Of a stretch of 64,000 bases of DNA, positions 16,352 through 25,053 are shown one piece after another (the first letter of the stretch is position 1; each line of letters begins with the position of its first letter). The DNA comes from JAKACA01 sp963769255. Lineage in GTDB: Bacteria > Actinomycetota > Acidimicrobiia > Acidimicrobiales > Bog-793. The notes under the pieces were generated by a model. The model was not told the DNA's origin and searched no databases. It saw only the letters and a program-made list of their open reading frames with translations. A program made the position numbers and the translations under genes. The DNA is taken from assembly GCA_963769255.1 (NCBI GenBank), contig CAVYKV010000001.1:2170001-2234000 (forward strand), read 5' to 3'.

Positions 16352-17112
16352 GCGTGACGCCTCTCCATCCGGGAGGATGCGGCCCTCAGGGCGTCGGCGA
16401 GCGTGAGGGAGCCGGAGAGGAGCGCCTGGCCCACGATGGCGCCGTCCAGCCGCCGTCCGTCCACGTCGAGTCCCGCCAGGCGCTGCAGGTCGCGGGCTGT
16501 GGCGACACCGCCGGAGGCGACGACGTGCTGATCGGACCAGCCGAGCGCCGACACGAGAACGGAGATGTCCGGGCCGTCGCCGGTGCCGTCACGGGCGATG
16601 TCCGTGATGACGACGCCGCCGAGCTCGAGGTCGCCGAACCGTCTCACGACCTCGGCGAGCGTCCGGCCCGAGGGCTGCGTCCAGCCCTGCACCGCCACCT
16701 CCGGCACGCCGTCCTCGTTGCGCCGGTAATCGAGGCCGGCGAGCACGCGGCGCGGCCATCGGGCGGCGAGGCGGCCCAGCAGGCCCGGCTCGCGGACGAG
16801 GGCCGTCCCGATGACGATGCGGGCCACGCCGAGGGAGAAGAGGGCCTCGGCCGCCTCCTCGTCGCGCACGCCCCCGCCGACCTGGACGGGGACGCCGACG
16901 CGGGCGGCGATCTCCCCGACGACCTCCCGGTTGACCGGGTGGCCGGTGCGGGCGGCATCGAGATCGACGACGTGCAGCCGCTCGGCGCCGGCGAGCACGT
17001 AACCCTGGGCGATCTCGATGGGATCGCCGTAGATGGTCTCGCGTTCGAAGTCGCCCTGCACGAGCCGCACGCAGCGGCCCTCGCGGATGTCGATGGCCGG
17101 CCAGAGGTTCAC
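16348..17112 (-). CDS. hisA: HisA/PriA: ProFAR isomerase
   Basis: Isomerises ProFAR to PRFAR in histidine synthesis. The 254-residue barrel starts at the GTG at 17112, which overlaps the hisH stop (GTGA). Catalytic Asp is in LWPAIDIREGRCVRLVQG; VDLDAARTG, QVGGGVRDEE, TDIARDGTGDGPD and VASGGVATARDL follow. In many actinobacteria this protein (PriA) also does the TrpF step; a separate trpF in the same cluster suggests that here it may act only on ProFAR, which the sequence alone cannot prove. Confidence 0.93.
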   Translation of the reverse strand: MNLWPAIDIREGRCVRLVQGDFERETIYGDPIEIAQGYVLAGAERLHVVDLDAARTGHPVNREVVGEIAARVGVPVQVGGGVRDEEAAEALFSLGVARIVIGTALVREPGLLGRLAARWPRRVLAGLDYRRNEDGVPEVAVQGWTQPSGRTLAEVVRRFGDLELGGVVITDIARDGTGDGPDISVLVSALGWSDQHVVASGGVATARDLQRLAGLDVDGRRLDGAIVGQALLSGSLTLADALRAASSRMERRHA

Positions 17113-17780
17113 GTGCCCTGCCCCAGGCGAGCGCTCGGGACCTGCGCCGGCGCCTCGCCGCAGAGGGCGGCGAAACGGGCCAAGAGCTCGAGGCCGCGCC
17201 GACCTGACTTCTCCGGGTGGAACTGTGTACCGAAGACGGCCCCGTCCTCGACGGCGGCGGTCACGGGGCCGCCGTAGTCGCAGGCGCCCACCACGGCGGC
17301 ACCGGCAGGGCCGCTCACGACGGGGGCATAGGAGTGCACGAAGTAGAACCACGTCGCCTCGCCGGCTCCCGCCTCGTAACCCAACAAGCGCGACGCACGT
17401 CCCCCCACCGGGGTCACGACGTTCCACTGCATCTGGGGGAGCCGCTCGGAGCTCGGGAGGCGGCGCACCTGACCGGGCAGGCAACAGAGGCCCTCCGCCC
17501 CCGGATCCTCGTCGGAGCCCTCGAAGAGGAGCTGGAAACCCACGCAGATGCCGAGGAAGGGGATCTTGCGCCCGACGGCGTGCCGAACGGCCTCCTCGAG
17601 CCCGCTCCTGCGCAAGGCGCGGGCACAGGACCCGAAGGCTCCAACCCCGGGCAGCACGACCCCGTCGGCGCCGGCGGCGTCGTCCGGGTCAGTGACGAGC
17701 CGAGCGTCGGCGCCGACGCGCTGCAGCGCCTTTTCCGCCGATCGGAGGTTCCCGATCCCATAGTCGAGGACGGCGATCAC
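17109..17780 (-). CDS. hisH: Imidazole glycerol phosphate synthase, glutaminase subunit
   Basis: Class I glutamine amidotransferase that feeds ammonia to HisF. In the 223 residues the nucleophile Cys79 lies in GICVGFQLL, and His188 and Glu190 in QFHPEKSG; LDYGIGNLRS and LPGVGAFG are typical. The start is GTG at 17780, 6 bases after the hisB stop. Stop overlaps hisA. Confidence 0.95.
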   Translation of the reverse strand: MIAVLDYGIGNLRSAEKALQRVGADARLVTDPDDAAGADGVVLPGVGAFGSCARALRRSGLEEAVRHAVGRKIPFLGICVGFQLLFEGSDEDPGAEGLCCLPGQVRRLPSSERLPQMQWNVVTPVGGRASRLLGYEAGAGEATWFYFVHSYAPVVSGPAGAAVVGACDYGGPVTAAVEDGAVFGTQFHPEKSGRRGLELLARFAALCGEAPAQVPSARLGQGT

Positions 17781-17786
17781 GGGACC

Positions 17787-18380
17787 TCAGAGGGAGCCCT
17801 TGGTCGAGGGCACGCCGACGCCCTCGATTCGGATGGCGTCGGCCAGCGCCCGGGCGACGCCCTTGAAGGAGGCCTCGAGCACGTGATGGGGGTTGCGGCC
17901 GTAGGCGAGGGTGACGTGCAGGGTGATGCCCGCTTTGTTGGCAAAGGCCCGCCAGAACTCCTCCGCCAGCTGCGGCTCGAAGGGCGGGGCACCGAGCGGT
18001 GCCGAATCGCGGCCGAGCTCGACGTCGTAATGGAGGAACCCCCGCCCTGACAGGTCGACTGCCACATTCACGAGTGCCTCGTCGAGCGGGAGGCTCAGGG
18101 AGGCAAAACGCCGAACGCCCGCCTTGTCGCCGAGGGCGGCGGCCATCGCCTCCCCGAGCACGATGCCGACGTCCTCCACGGTGTGGTGGGCGTCCACCTC
18201 GAGGTCACCGCTCGCCGTGACCTCGAGCGAGATGCCCGAGTGCTTGCCGAGCTGCGACAGCATGTGGTCGAAGAAGGGCAGACCCGTCGCCACACGGGGC
18301 GGCGCGCTCGAGTCGAGGTCGACACGCACGTCGACGGTCGACTCCGCGGTCGAGCGATGACGCTCGCAGGTGCGTCCCAT
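17787..18380 (-). CDS. hisB: Imidazoleglycerol-phosphate dehydratase
   Basis: Mn-dependent dehydratase of histidine synthesis; 197 residues and single-domain, without the phosphatase fused in enterobacteria. Metal-binding motifs FFDHMLSQLGKHSG, DAHHTVEDVGI and YGRNPHHVLEASFK are present. The ATG at 18380 is preceded at exactly 6 nt by TAGCGT, so its mRNA is probably leaderless, and this is the likely start of the hisB-H-A-F transcript. Confidence 0.95.
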   Translation of the reverse strand: MGRTCERHRSTAESTVDVRVDLDSSAPPRVATGLPFFDHMLSQLGKHSGISLEVTASGDLEVDAHHTVEDVGIVLGEAMAAALGDKAGVRRFASLSLPLDEALVNVAVDLSGRGFLHYDVELGRDSAPLGAPPFEPQLAEEFWRAFANKAGITLHVTLAYGRNPHHVLEASFKGVARALADAIRIEGVGVPSTKGSL

Positions 18381-18386
18381 GTCTGG

Positions 18387-18392
18387 ACGCTA
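18387..18392 (-). promoter_or_regulatory. -10 box TAGCGT of hisB operon
   Basis: TAGCGT on the minus strand, then 6 nt, then ATG at 18380. Probable leaderless promoter of the hisBHAF operon. A clear -35 box is not seen. Confidence 0.6.
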
Positions 18393-19430
18393 GGCGCGGG
18401 CGCGAGGCGCCGCCAAAGCAGCGCCGGCCAGCTGCCCGCAGGCGCCGTTCACGTCCCGGCCCCGCGTGTTGCGGATCGTCACGTTGACGCCCTCGGCGCT
18501 GAGGTCGTCCCGAAAGGCGCCCACCGCCTCGGCCGAGCTCCCGGCCACGAGGTAGCCGGGCGTCGGGTTGAGCGGGATGAGGTTGACGTGCGCGCCGAGG
18601 CGGCGTGCGAGCACGGACAGCTCACGGGCGTCCGACGGCCGGTCGTTGACGCCGGCGATGCAGGCCCATTCGAAGGAGAGGCGACGCCGAGTCACGCCCA
18701 CGTAGTGCTCGCAGGCCTCCATGAGGGCCCCGAGGGGATACCGCCGGTTGATGGGCACGAGCTCGTCGCGCAGCGTGTCGTTGGCGGCGTGCAGCGACAC
18801 GGCGAGGTTGATCTGGAGCGGATCGGCGGCGAGCTTGCGGATGCCGGGGACGATGCCCACGGTCGAGACGGTGATCGACCGTGCCCCGATCCCCAAATCC
18901 TCGTTCCAGCGGCCGATGGCCGATCGCACGTTGCGGTAGTTTGCGAGCGGCTCCCCCATCCCCATGAGGACGATGTTGCCGAGCCTCCCCCACCGCCGTT
19001 GCTCGGCGGCCCGGCCCGCCAGCACGACCTGCTCGGTGATCTCGCCGCTCGAGAGCTGGCGGGCGAAGCCGCCCTGGCCCGTGGCGCAGAACCCGCAGCC
19101 CATGGCGCAGCCTGCCTGGCTCGACACGCAGACCGTCACGCGGTGGCGGTAGCCCATGAGGACCGTCTCGACACGGGTGCCGTCGGCGGCGAGGAGCACC
19201 CACTTGAGGGTCCTGCCCTGATCGCTCGCCACTTCGTCGTCGACCGAGAAGGCCGCGGCCAGCTCCGGCGCCTCCGAAAGGCGGCGGCGCAGCTCCATCG
19301 GCAGCTCGCTGAGCTCTGCAGGCTCGCTACGGCGCCGGTACAGGCCGTCCCACACCTGGTCGAGGCGATACCCGGGCTCCCCGGCGAGCAGGGCGGAGAG
19401 AGCGGCGCGGTCGAGGTCGTATCGGCTCAC
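18390..19430 (-). CDS. rlmN: 23S rRNA (adenine2503-C2)-methyltransferase
   Basis: Radical-SAM enzyme that methylates A2503 of 23S rRNA and A37 of some tRNAs. The 346-residue protein has the cluster motif CAMGCGFCATGQGG, GNIVLMGMGEPLANY, ISVSTVG-like ITVSTVGIVP, and the second catalytic Cys region RNTRGRDVNGACGQLAG. The GTG at 19430 overlaps the mshD stop (GTGA), so it is coupled to mshD. Confidence 0.94.
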   Translation of the reverse strand: MSRYDLDRAALSALLAGEPGYRLDQVWDGLYRRRSEPAELSELPMELRRRLSEAPELAAAFSVDDEVASDQGRTLKWVLLAADGTRVETVLMGYRHRVTVCVSSQAGCAMGCGFCATGQGGFARQLSSGEITEQVVLAGRAAEQRRWGRLGNIVLMGMGEPLANYRNVRSAIGRWNEDLGIGARSITVSTVGIVPGIRKLAADPLQINLAVSLHAANDTLRDELVPINRRYPLGALMEACEHYVGVTRRRLSFEWACIAGVNDRPSDARELSVLARRLGAHVNLIPLNPTPGYLVAGSSAEAVGAFRDDLSAEGVNVTIRNTRGRDVNGACGQLAGAALAAPRARA

Positions 19431-20354
19431 TGGACCTCGCTGGCGGCGATGTCCCCCGTGTAGGCACGGTCCACGTGGTCGATGGTGAAGCCGAGGCCCT
19501 TGTAGAGCGAGACCGCCTCGGTGTTGTCGTGGTCGACGTACAGCATGGCCGTGGGCAGGCCGCGTTCGCGCCAGGTACTCGAGCCCGCTCACGACGAGCT
19601 CCTTGCCGAGCCCGCGACCTTGGAAGTCGGGACTCACGGCGATCACGTAGATCTCGCCGAGCTCCTCCTCCTCGTGCACCTTCGTCCAGCAGAACCCGGC
19701 GAGGCGCCCGTCGATCTCGTGCAGGAGGAAACCCTCCGGGTCGAACCAGTCCTGAGCCTCGCGGTCGTGGATGGTCTCCAGCGTCCAGACGCCTTGCTCG
19801 GGGTGACCCCGGAAGGCCCGGTTGTTCACCTCGAGCCACCGCTCCTCGTCTTCGCCGGGGCGGAAGGGCCGGGTCCGGAGGTCCGAGTGCAAGCCTTCGA
19901 GGGGAAGCGCCCGGCGCATCTGGTGGAGATCCCGTCCTCGCCGGAGGCGGAGGGAGGCCGTCACGGCGTCGTCCTCCTCCGTCGGCATGGGGACCCACAC
20001 GTGCACGTGACCGCCCCCTTGCCGGGCGATCTCGTCGAGGGCCGCTGCGAGGAGGTCGCGCCGCAGGCCATGGTCGGGGTGGCGCCAGGCGGGGTGCACG
20101 ACGTACTCGACGGCCCAGCTCCGATCCTCCCCCCTGCTGATCTGGGCGTAGCCGATGACCGGGCGATGCCCCGACTCGCGGGCGACGAAGCCGGCGAAGC
20201 CTGCTCGCCCTCCTTGCACGAGGTCGAGCCACTTGTGCTCGCCGAGGGCGCGATGCCCATCGGCCGCCGAGGCGGCCTCCAGCAGCCGGCCCACGGCGTC
20301 GATGTCAACCTCCCCGGTCCGCCGCATGACCTCGATGTGGTGCACGACCTGCAC
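19427..20354 (-). CDS. mshD: Mycothiol synthase (frame broken near the 3' end)
   Basis: Acetylates Cys-GlcN-Ins to mycothiol, the actinobacterial thiol. Two GNAT domains are seen: a degenerate N-terminal one (GYAQISRGEDRSWAVEYVVHP) and an active C-terminal one (LGEIYVIAVSPDFQGRGLGK). After GLEYLA the frame shifts near 19567-19570; the next frame restores ERGLPTAMLYVDHDNTEAV and ends TGDIAASEVQ with a TGA that overlaps the rlmN start. One extra base in a GCGCG stretch explains it, so an error is likely. The GTG at 20354 is chosen because GAGG lies 8 nt upstream. Confidence 0.85.
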
Positions 20355-20422
20355 CCTAACCGCCTCACAACCCCGTCTCGGAAAAAGCGGGGTCGGCGTC
20401 GGCGAGCCCGTCACGCGCTCGG

Positions 20423-20428
20423 TACGCT
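20423..20428 (+). promoter_or_regulatory. -10 box TACGCT of nth
   Basis: TACGCT, then 6 nt, then the GTG at 20435: a probable leaderless promoter. It lies in the intergenic space divergent from mshD. Confidence 0.6.
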
Positions 20429-20434
20429 CCGGCC

Positions 20435-21193
20435 GTGCCCCCGAGCGCGCCCCGTAAGACGTCGAGAAAGGCAATCCAGGAGCGGGCGACGATGATCTCC
20501 CCGCTGCTCGAGGCCGCCTACCCGGGGACGGCCGAGCAGCTGTGCGCCCTCCGCCACCGCGGCGCCTTCCAGCTGCTGTGCGCCACGATCCTCTCCGCCC
20601 AGTGCACCGACGAGCGAGTCAACATGGTGACGCCCGTCCTCTTCCGCCGCTACCCCGGCCCCCGCCAGCTGGCGGCGGCCGACCGGGCGGAGCTGGAGGA
20701 GATCATCCGTTCCACCGGTTTCTTCCGGTCGAAGGCGTCGCATCTCCTCGGGATGTCGGCGGCGATCCTCGAGCGTTTCGGCCCGCGGCCCTCCGACTTC
20801 CCCACCTCGATGGAGGATCTCACGGCGCTCCCCGGAGTCGGGCGCAAGACGGCGAACGTCGTGCGATCCGTCGCCCTCTCCCTGCCAGGCTTGCCCGTGG
20901 ACACCCATGTCCTGCGCGTCAGCCGCCTGCTCGGGCTCACGCGGGAGAGCGATGCCGTCAAGGTCGAGACGGATCTCTGCTCCCTCTTCCCCGAGGAAGC
21001 GTGGGGCACCACCAGCTTGCGCCTCATCCTGCACGGCCGCCGCATCTGCATCGCCCGCAGGCCGCGTTGCGCCGAGTGCGTCCTCGCCGATCTCTGTCCC
21101 TCCGCCCTGGTCAGCGGTCCGCCGACAGTGCCGCTGGCTCCCCGCCGGGCACCGAGATCACGCCCGGCGGGAAAAACAACGCGAGAGAAGTGA
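20435..21193 (+). CDS. nth: Endonuclease III (DNA glycosylase/AP lyase)
   Basis: Removes oxidised pyrimidines from DNA. The 252-residue protein has the helix-hairpin-helix LPGVGRKTANVV with the catalytic Lys, the catalytic Asp in LPVDTHVLRVS, and four cluster Cys spaced C-X6-C-X2-C-X5-C (CIARRPRCAECVLADLC). A basic Pro/Arg tail of about 30 residues follows. It stands alone on the plus strand. Confidence 0.95.
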   Translation: MPPSAPRKTSRKAIQERATMISPLLEAAYPGTAEQLCALRHRGAFQLLCATILSAQCTDERVNMVTPVLFRRYPGPRQLAAADRAELEEIIRSTGFFRSKASHLLGMSAAILERFGPRPSDFPTSMEDLTALPGVGRKTANVVRSVALSLPGLPVDTHVLRVSRLLGLTRESDAVKVETDLCSLFPEEAWGTTSLRLILHGRRICIARRPRCAECVLADLCPSALVSGPPTVPLAPRRAPRSRPAGKTTREK

Positions 21194-21292
21194 CGGCACC
21201 CCAACTGTCGCGCTAACGTGAGAGTCCGGAACCGGTTCCCGCCACCTGGTTCCATGTGAGCGGAGTTCGGGATCCGCCGCCCGACCCGCTCC

Positions 21293-21318
21293 CGACGGCG
21301 CCCTTCGGGGCGCCGTCG
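21293..21318 (+). terminator. GC hairpin with TTCG loop after nth
   Basis: CGACGGCGCCC, TTCG, GGGCGCCGTCG form a perfect 11-bp stem with a UUCG tetraloop. It lies 100 bp after nth and just before the convergent small gene, so it fits a bidirectional terminator. A U-run is absent. Confidence 0.65.
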
Positions 21319-21357
21319 GCGCGTCTGGACCCTTGTATCGCTTGGGGTTTCCGGCAA

Positions 21358-21546
21358 CTACCGGTTGCCGAGGAGACGGCCCATGCGACGCCCGGCACCT
21401 TGCAGAGCCCGCTCCACACCGAACAGCTCGATCGCCGCCGTCTCGTCGCCACCCTCCCGAGCGAGCTCCGCCATGGCGGCGATGCGAGCGGTGAGCTGCT
21501 GGAGCGACGACGAGATGGAAGAGAGCTCCGCGAGGTCCGTTGCCAT
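21358..21546 (-). CDS. Small helical protein divergent from hisD
   Basis: A 62-residue protein from the ATG at 21546 (another in-frame ATG at 21555 adds three residues). It begins MATDLAELSSISSSLQQLTA and is rich in Leu, Ala and Glu with heptad-like spacing, so it may form a two-helix or coiled-coil bundle. There is no membrane segment and no Cys. The composition is unlike spurious GC-rich frames. It shares the gap with hisD in head-to-head orientation. I do not recognise a function. Confidence 0.55.
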   Translation of the reverse strand: MATDLAELSSISSSLQQLTARIAAMAELAREGGDETAAIELFGVERALQGAGRRMGRLLGNR

Positions 21547-21626
21547 GGGGACCATTCTGACGCCGGCGGTGGCGACCCCCGCCGCCAAGGCGTCGACCGC
21601 CCGAATGCCCCCCTCCGGCGCTCGGT

Positions 21627-21632
21627 TACGCT
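21627..21632 (+). promoter_or_regulatory. -10 box TACGCT of hisD
   Basis: TACGCT ends 8 nt before the GTG at 21641, consistent with a near-leaderless hisD-hisC mRNA. Confidence 0.5.
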
Positions 21633-21640
21633 TCCCGCCC

Positions 21641-22978
21641 GTGCTCAAGGTCCTCGACCTCCGCGGAAGGTCGTCGGACCTCGCCTCGCTGCTCCCGCGC
21701 CCCGATCTGGCGGCCGAGGCGCCGCTGGCAGACGTCCGCCACATCCTCTCGGCCGTTCGTGAAGGCGGGGACGGAGCCCTGCGGGGCTTCACGAAGCGCT
21801 TCGACGGCGTCGAGATCGAGGAGCTGCGCGTCCCCCGCAATACCTTCGAGGAGGCTGCCGACCGGCTGGGGCCGAACCTCCTGGCGGCGCTCGTGGCAGC
21901 CCGCGACGCCATCGAGCAGTTCCACCGCTGGCGCCCCGTCCCGGGCGGCACCTACGAGCGGGCGGGGGTGCGCATCGAGCACCTCGAGCTGCCCGTCGAG
22001 CGGGCGGGCGTGTACGTTCCGGGCGGGAGGGCTCGCTACCCCTCCAGCGTCCTCATGACCGCCATCCCGCCCAAGGTCGCCGGCGTCGGCACGGTCGTGC
22101 TCTGCACGCCGCCGGGACTCGACGGTGCAGTGCCCGACGAGATCCTCGCCGCCGCCCACCTGGCAGGCGTCGACGAGCTCTACCGCGTGGGTGGCGCGCA
22201 GGCCATCGCGGCGATGGCCTACGGAACGGAGTCCGTCCCGGCGGTCGACATCATCGTCGGCGCCGGGAGCCGCTACGTGTCGCTCGCCAAGCAGGAGGTA
22301 CGCGGGGTGGTGGGCGTCCCGGCCGCCTTCGCCGGCCCGTCCGAGGTGGTCGTCGTGGCGGACGACACCTCCCCCGTCGACTGCGCCGCCATCGACATCG
22401 TCGTGCAGGCGGAGCACGGTCCCGATGGGCTCGCCTGGCTCGTCACCTGGTCCGAGAGCGCCCTGGCGAGGATCAACGAGGCCGTCGGCCGCTACGCCGC
22501 CGAGAGCCCGCGGCGGCACGAGATCACCTCGACGCTCGACTCCGGCGGCTATGCCGTGCTCGTCGACGGCCCCGAGGCGGCCATGGCCGTGGCCAACGAG
22601 ATCGCCCCCGAGCACCTCGAGATCGTCTGCGACGAGCCGGAGTCGCTCGTCCCTCTCGTGCGCAACGCCGGGGCCGTCTTCCTCGGGCCCTTCTCCCCGG
22701 CCTCCATCGGCGACTATCTGGCGGGCCCGTCCCACGTGCTTCCGACGTTCCGTTCCGCCCGCTTCTCGAGCGTGCTCGGTGTGGAGGACTTCCTCCGCCG
22801 CGTCCACGTCGTTCAGGCGGACCGGGCCGCCCTCGCCGGCCTCGCTCCCCACGTCGAGGCGATCGCCCGCGCCGAGGGTCTCTTCGCCCATGCGCTCTCG
22901 GTGACGGTGCCGCCGCGCCGCCACGGGAGCATCCCGGGCGGACCGGACCCCGCTCCCGCGGAGACCCGGCTCCCGTGA
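21641..22978 (+). CDS. hisD: Histidinol dehydrogenase
   Basis: Zn- and NAD-dependent double oxidation of histidinol to histidine. The 445-residue protein has VERAGVYVPGGRARYPSSVL, RVGGAQAIAAMAYGT, VGAGSRYV, the Zn/catalytic region VQAEHGPDG and IAPEHLEI, and GDYLAGPSHVLPT. Start GTG at 21641, where the family-like sequence LKVLDLRG begins. hisC follows 7 bp later. These two are separated from the hisBHAFI block by rlmN, mshD and nth. Confidence 0.96.
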   Translation: MLKVLDLRGRSSDLASLLPRPDLAAEAPLADVRHILSAVREGGDGALRGFTKRFDGVEIEELRVPRNTFEEAADRLGPNLLAALVAARDAIEQFHRWRPVPGGTYERAGVRIEHLELPVERAGVYVPGGRARYPSSVLMTAIPPKVAGVGTVVLCTPPGLDGAVPDEILAAAHLAGVDELYRVGGAQAIAAMAYGTESVPAVDIIVGAGSRYVSLAKQEVRGVVGVPAAFAGPSEVVVVADDTSPVDCAAIDIVVQAEHGPDGLAWLVTWSESALARINEAVGRYAAESPRRHEITSTLDSGGYAVLVDGPEAAMAVANEIAPEHLEIVCDEPESLVPLVRNAGAVFLGPFSPASIGDYLAGPSHVLPTFRSARFSSVLGVEDFLRRVHVVQADRAALAGLAPHVEAIARAEGLFAHALSVTVPPRRHGSIPGGPDPAPAETRLP

Positions 22979-22985
22979 GGACCGG

Positions 22986-24128
22986 GTGGCGATGAACGAC
23001 GCCGCGGACCGACCCTCCGCCCGGCCGAACGCCACGGCCCTGCGCCCGGGCTACCACTCCCCCCAGGTCGAGGTGGCGACACGCCTGAACACGAACGAGG
23101 CGCCGGAGGGACCCCCGGAGGAGTGGCTCGCAGCGTTGGCCGCCGCCGTCTCGGGGATCGCCGCCAACCGCTACCCCGACCGCCAGGCGCGCGAGCTGCG
23201 CAGCGCCATCGCCGGCCACCACGGCGTCGAGCCCGAGAACGTCTTCTGCGCCAACGGCTCCAACGAGGTCCTGCAATGCCTCTTCCTCGCCTACGGGGGG
23301 CCGGGACGCCTGGCCGTCGTCTTCGAGCCGACCTACGCCCTGCACTCCCACATCGCCCGCCTGACGTCCACCGAAATCGTGGAAGGCGGCCGGGACGACG
23401 CCTTCCGGGTCGACATCGAGGACGCCCTTCGCCTCCTGCGCTCGGTCGCCGACCGGCACGGCGACGGGGAGCCCGCCGTCACCATGCTGTGCTCGCCCAA
23501 CAACCCCACCGGCGGCGCTGAGGACCCCGAGACCGTGGCGGCGCTCGCCGGTGCCGTGCCCGGCCTCCTCGTCGTCGACGAGGCCTACGGGCAATTCGCG
23601 CCGGCGAGCGCGCTCGACCTCCGCCCTCACAACGCCGGCGTCGTGGTCGTACGGACCTTCTCGAAGACGTGGGCCATGGCCGCCCTCCGCCTCGGCTACC
23701 TCGTCGCCCACCCCGACGTCGTCGCTGCCTGCGAGCAGGTGGCGCTGCCCTACCACCTCGACGCCATCAAGCAGGCAGCCGGCGTGCTGGCCTTGCGCTA
23801 CGACGCCGAGATGCGCCAGCGCGTGGCACGCCTCGTCGAGCAGCGCAACCACCTCAGCGCCGCCCTCTCCGGCCTCGGAGCCGAGGTCTGGCCGTCGGAC
23901 GCCAACTTCATCCTCTTCCGCCCCGGCCGGCCCTCGCCGGCGGACGTGTGGCAGCGCCTCGTGGACCGCTCCGTGCTCGTGCGCGACGTCTCGGGATGGC
24001 CGGCGCTCGAAGGATGCCTTCGAGTGACGGTGGGCACTGCGGAGGAGAACGCGACCTTCCTACGGGCCCTCGAGGCCATACTGGCAGAACCGGCCGGCGG
24101 CAACGGCGAGGGGACCGCTGGTTCCTGA
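22986..24128 (+). CDS. hisC: Histidinol-phosphate aminotransferase
   Basis: PLP aminotransferase making histidinol phosphate from imidazole acetol phosphate. The 380-residue frame begins at GTG 22986; an ATG at 22992 two codons later is an equally good start. RLNTNEAP, NRYPD, CANGSNEVLQCLF, CSPNNPTGG, VDEAYGQF and RTFSKTWAMAALRLGY with the Schiff-base Lys are visible. Next to hisD and co-transcribed with it. Confidence 0.94.
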   Translation: MAMNDAADRPSARPNATALRPGYHSPQVEVATRLNTNEAPEGPPEEWLAALAAAVSGIAANRYPDRQARELRSAIAGHHGVEPENVFCANGSNEVLQCLFLAYGGPGRLAVVFEPTYALHSHIARLTSTEIVEGGRDDAFRVDIEDALRLLRSVADRHGDGEPAVTMLCSPNNPTGGAEDPETVAALAGAVPGLLVVDEAYGQFAPASALDLRPHNAGVVVVRTFSKTWAMAALRLGYLVAHPDVVAACEQVALPYHLDAIKQAAGVLALRYDAEMRQRVARLVEQRNHLSAALSGLGAEVWPSDANFILFRPGRPSPADVWQRLVDRSVLVRDVSGWPALEGCLRVTVGTAEENATFLRALEAILAEPAGGNGEGTAGS

Positions 24129-24290
24129 CCGGCCGGGGTTTCGGGGAAAGTTCACTCGGGGTGACGGATGGACGTGACATGACCGCTCGGTCGCGCCGCT
24201 CGTGTCGCACGTGACGGGCCGCCGGCCCCGACGCCGGCGCAGCCGCGGGACTGTCTCGACCAACGGAACAGAGGAGGCGGCCGGAGCGCC

Positions 24291-24296
24291 TAACCT
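24291..24296 (+). promoter_or_regulatory. -10 box TAACCT of menG-menF
   Basis: TAACCT, then 7 nt, then the GTG at 24304: probable leaderless promoter. Confidence 0.58.
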
Positions 24297-24303
24297 GCCC
24301 GCT

Positions 24304-25053
24304 GTGGGCAGCGACATCGGGGGCCTCCCGACCGGCGCTGACAAACGCGCCCGCGTGCGGGAGATGTTCGACACGATCGCTCCCCGCTACGACCTCATCA
24401 ACGGCTTGATGACCTTCGGCCTTGACCGGCACTGGCGGCATCGGACCGTGAAGCTCCTCGACCTGAGCCCGCCGGCGCTCGTGGCCGACATCGGGTGCGG
24501 TACGGGGGACCTCGGCCGCGTCCTGCTCAGCCGGGGCTACGACGCCGTCGGCATCGACATGTCGCTCGGGATGGTGCAGGCGGCCAAGCCCGGCAGCGCT
24601 CCCGTCGCCCTGGCCGACGCTGCGATGATGCCGCTCGGCGACGCCTCCATCGACGGAGCCGTGAGCGGCTTCGCCCTGCGCAACTTCGCAGAGCTCGTCG
24701 CCGTCATCGTCGAGCTCGCCCGCGTCGTGCGGCCCGGGGGACGGGTCGCCCTCCTCGATGTCGCCAAGCCGGAGAACCTGCTCGTGAGGGCCGGCTACTC
24801 GCTCTGGTTCAACCATGCCGTGCCGCGCATCGGCAGCTGGTTGTCCGATGAGGACGCCTACCGCTACCTTCCGAAGTCCGTGGCCTACCTCCCGAGCTAC
24901 AGCGAGCTCGCCAGCATGCTCGGCGATGCCGGATTCACGGCCATGCGGCGCGACCTGCTCTCCGGCGGCGTCGTGCAGATCATCTCGGCCACGCGGGCCG
25001 GCACGGCGCGGCCCGTACGGCGCCGGGTCGCCCTCGCCGAGGACCTGGCGTGA
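24304..25053 (+). CDS. menG: Demethylmenaquinone methyltransferase
   Basis: SAM-dependent C-methylation in the last step of menaquinone synthesis. The 249-residue protein shows MFDTIAPRYDLINGLMTFGL near the start, the SAM motif VADIGCGTGDLGRVL, and LRNFAELVA and LPSYSELASML at UbiE-signature positions. The GTG at 24304 is chosen for its position after the -10 box and for family length. The stop overlaps the menF start (GTGA). Confidence 0.93.
   Translation: MGSDIGGLPTGADKRARVREMFDTIAPRYDLINGLMTFGLDRHWRHRTVKLLDLSPPALVADIGCGTGDLGRVLLSRGYDAVGIDMSLGMVQAAKPGSAPVALADAAMMPLGDASIDGAVSGFALRNFAELVAVIVELARVVRPGGRVALLDVAKPENLLVRAGYSLWFNHAVPRIGSWLSDEDAYRYLPKSVAYLPSYSELASMLGDAGFTAMRRDLLSGGVVQIISATRAGTARPVRRRVALAEDLA

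Noticed and set aside
18390..20474. A single 694-residue GNAT-RlmN fusion protein
   Set aside because: It arises only through a 1-nt frame break in mshD; the restored mshD stop overlaps the rlmN start exactly.
21260..21277. T-arm-like GCGGA-GTTCGGGA-TCCGC suggesting a tRNA
   Set aside because: The loop lacks the conserved TTCRA pattern and no acceptor, D or anticodon arms can be built around it.
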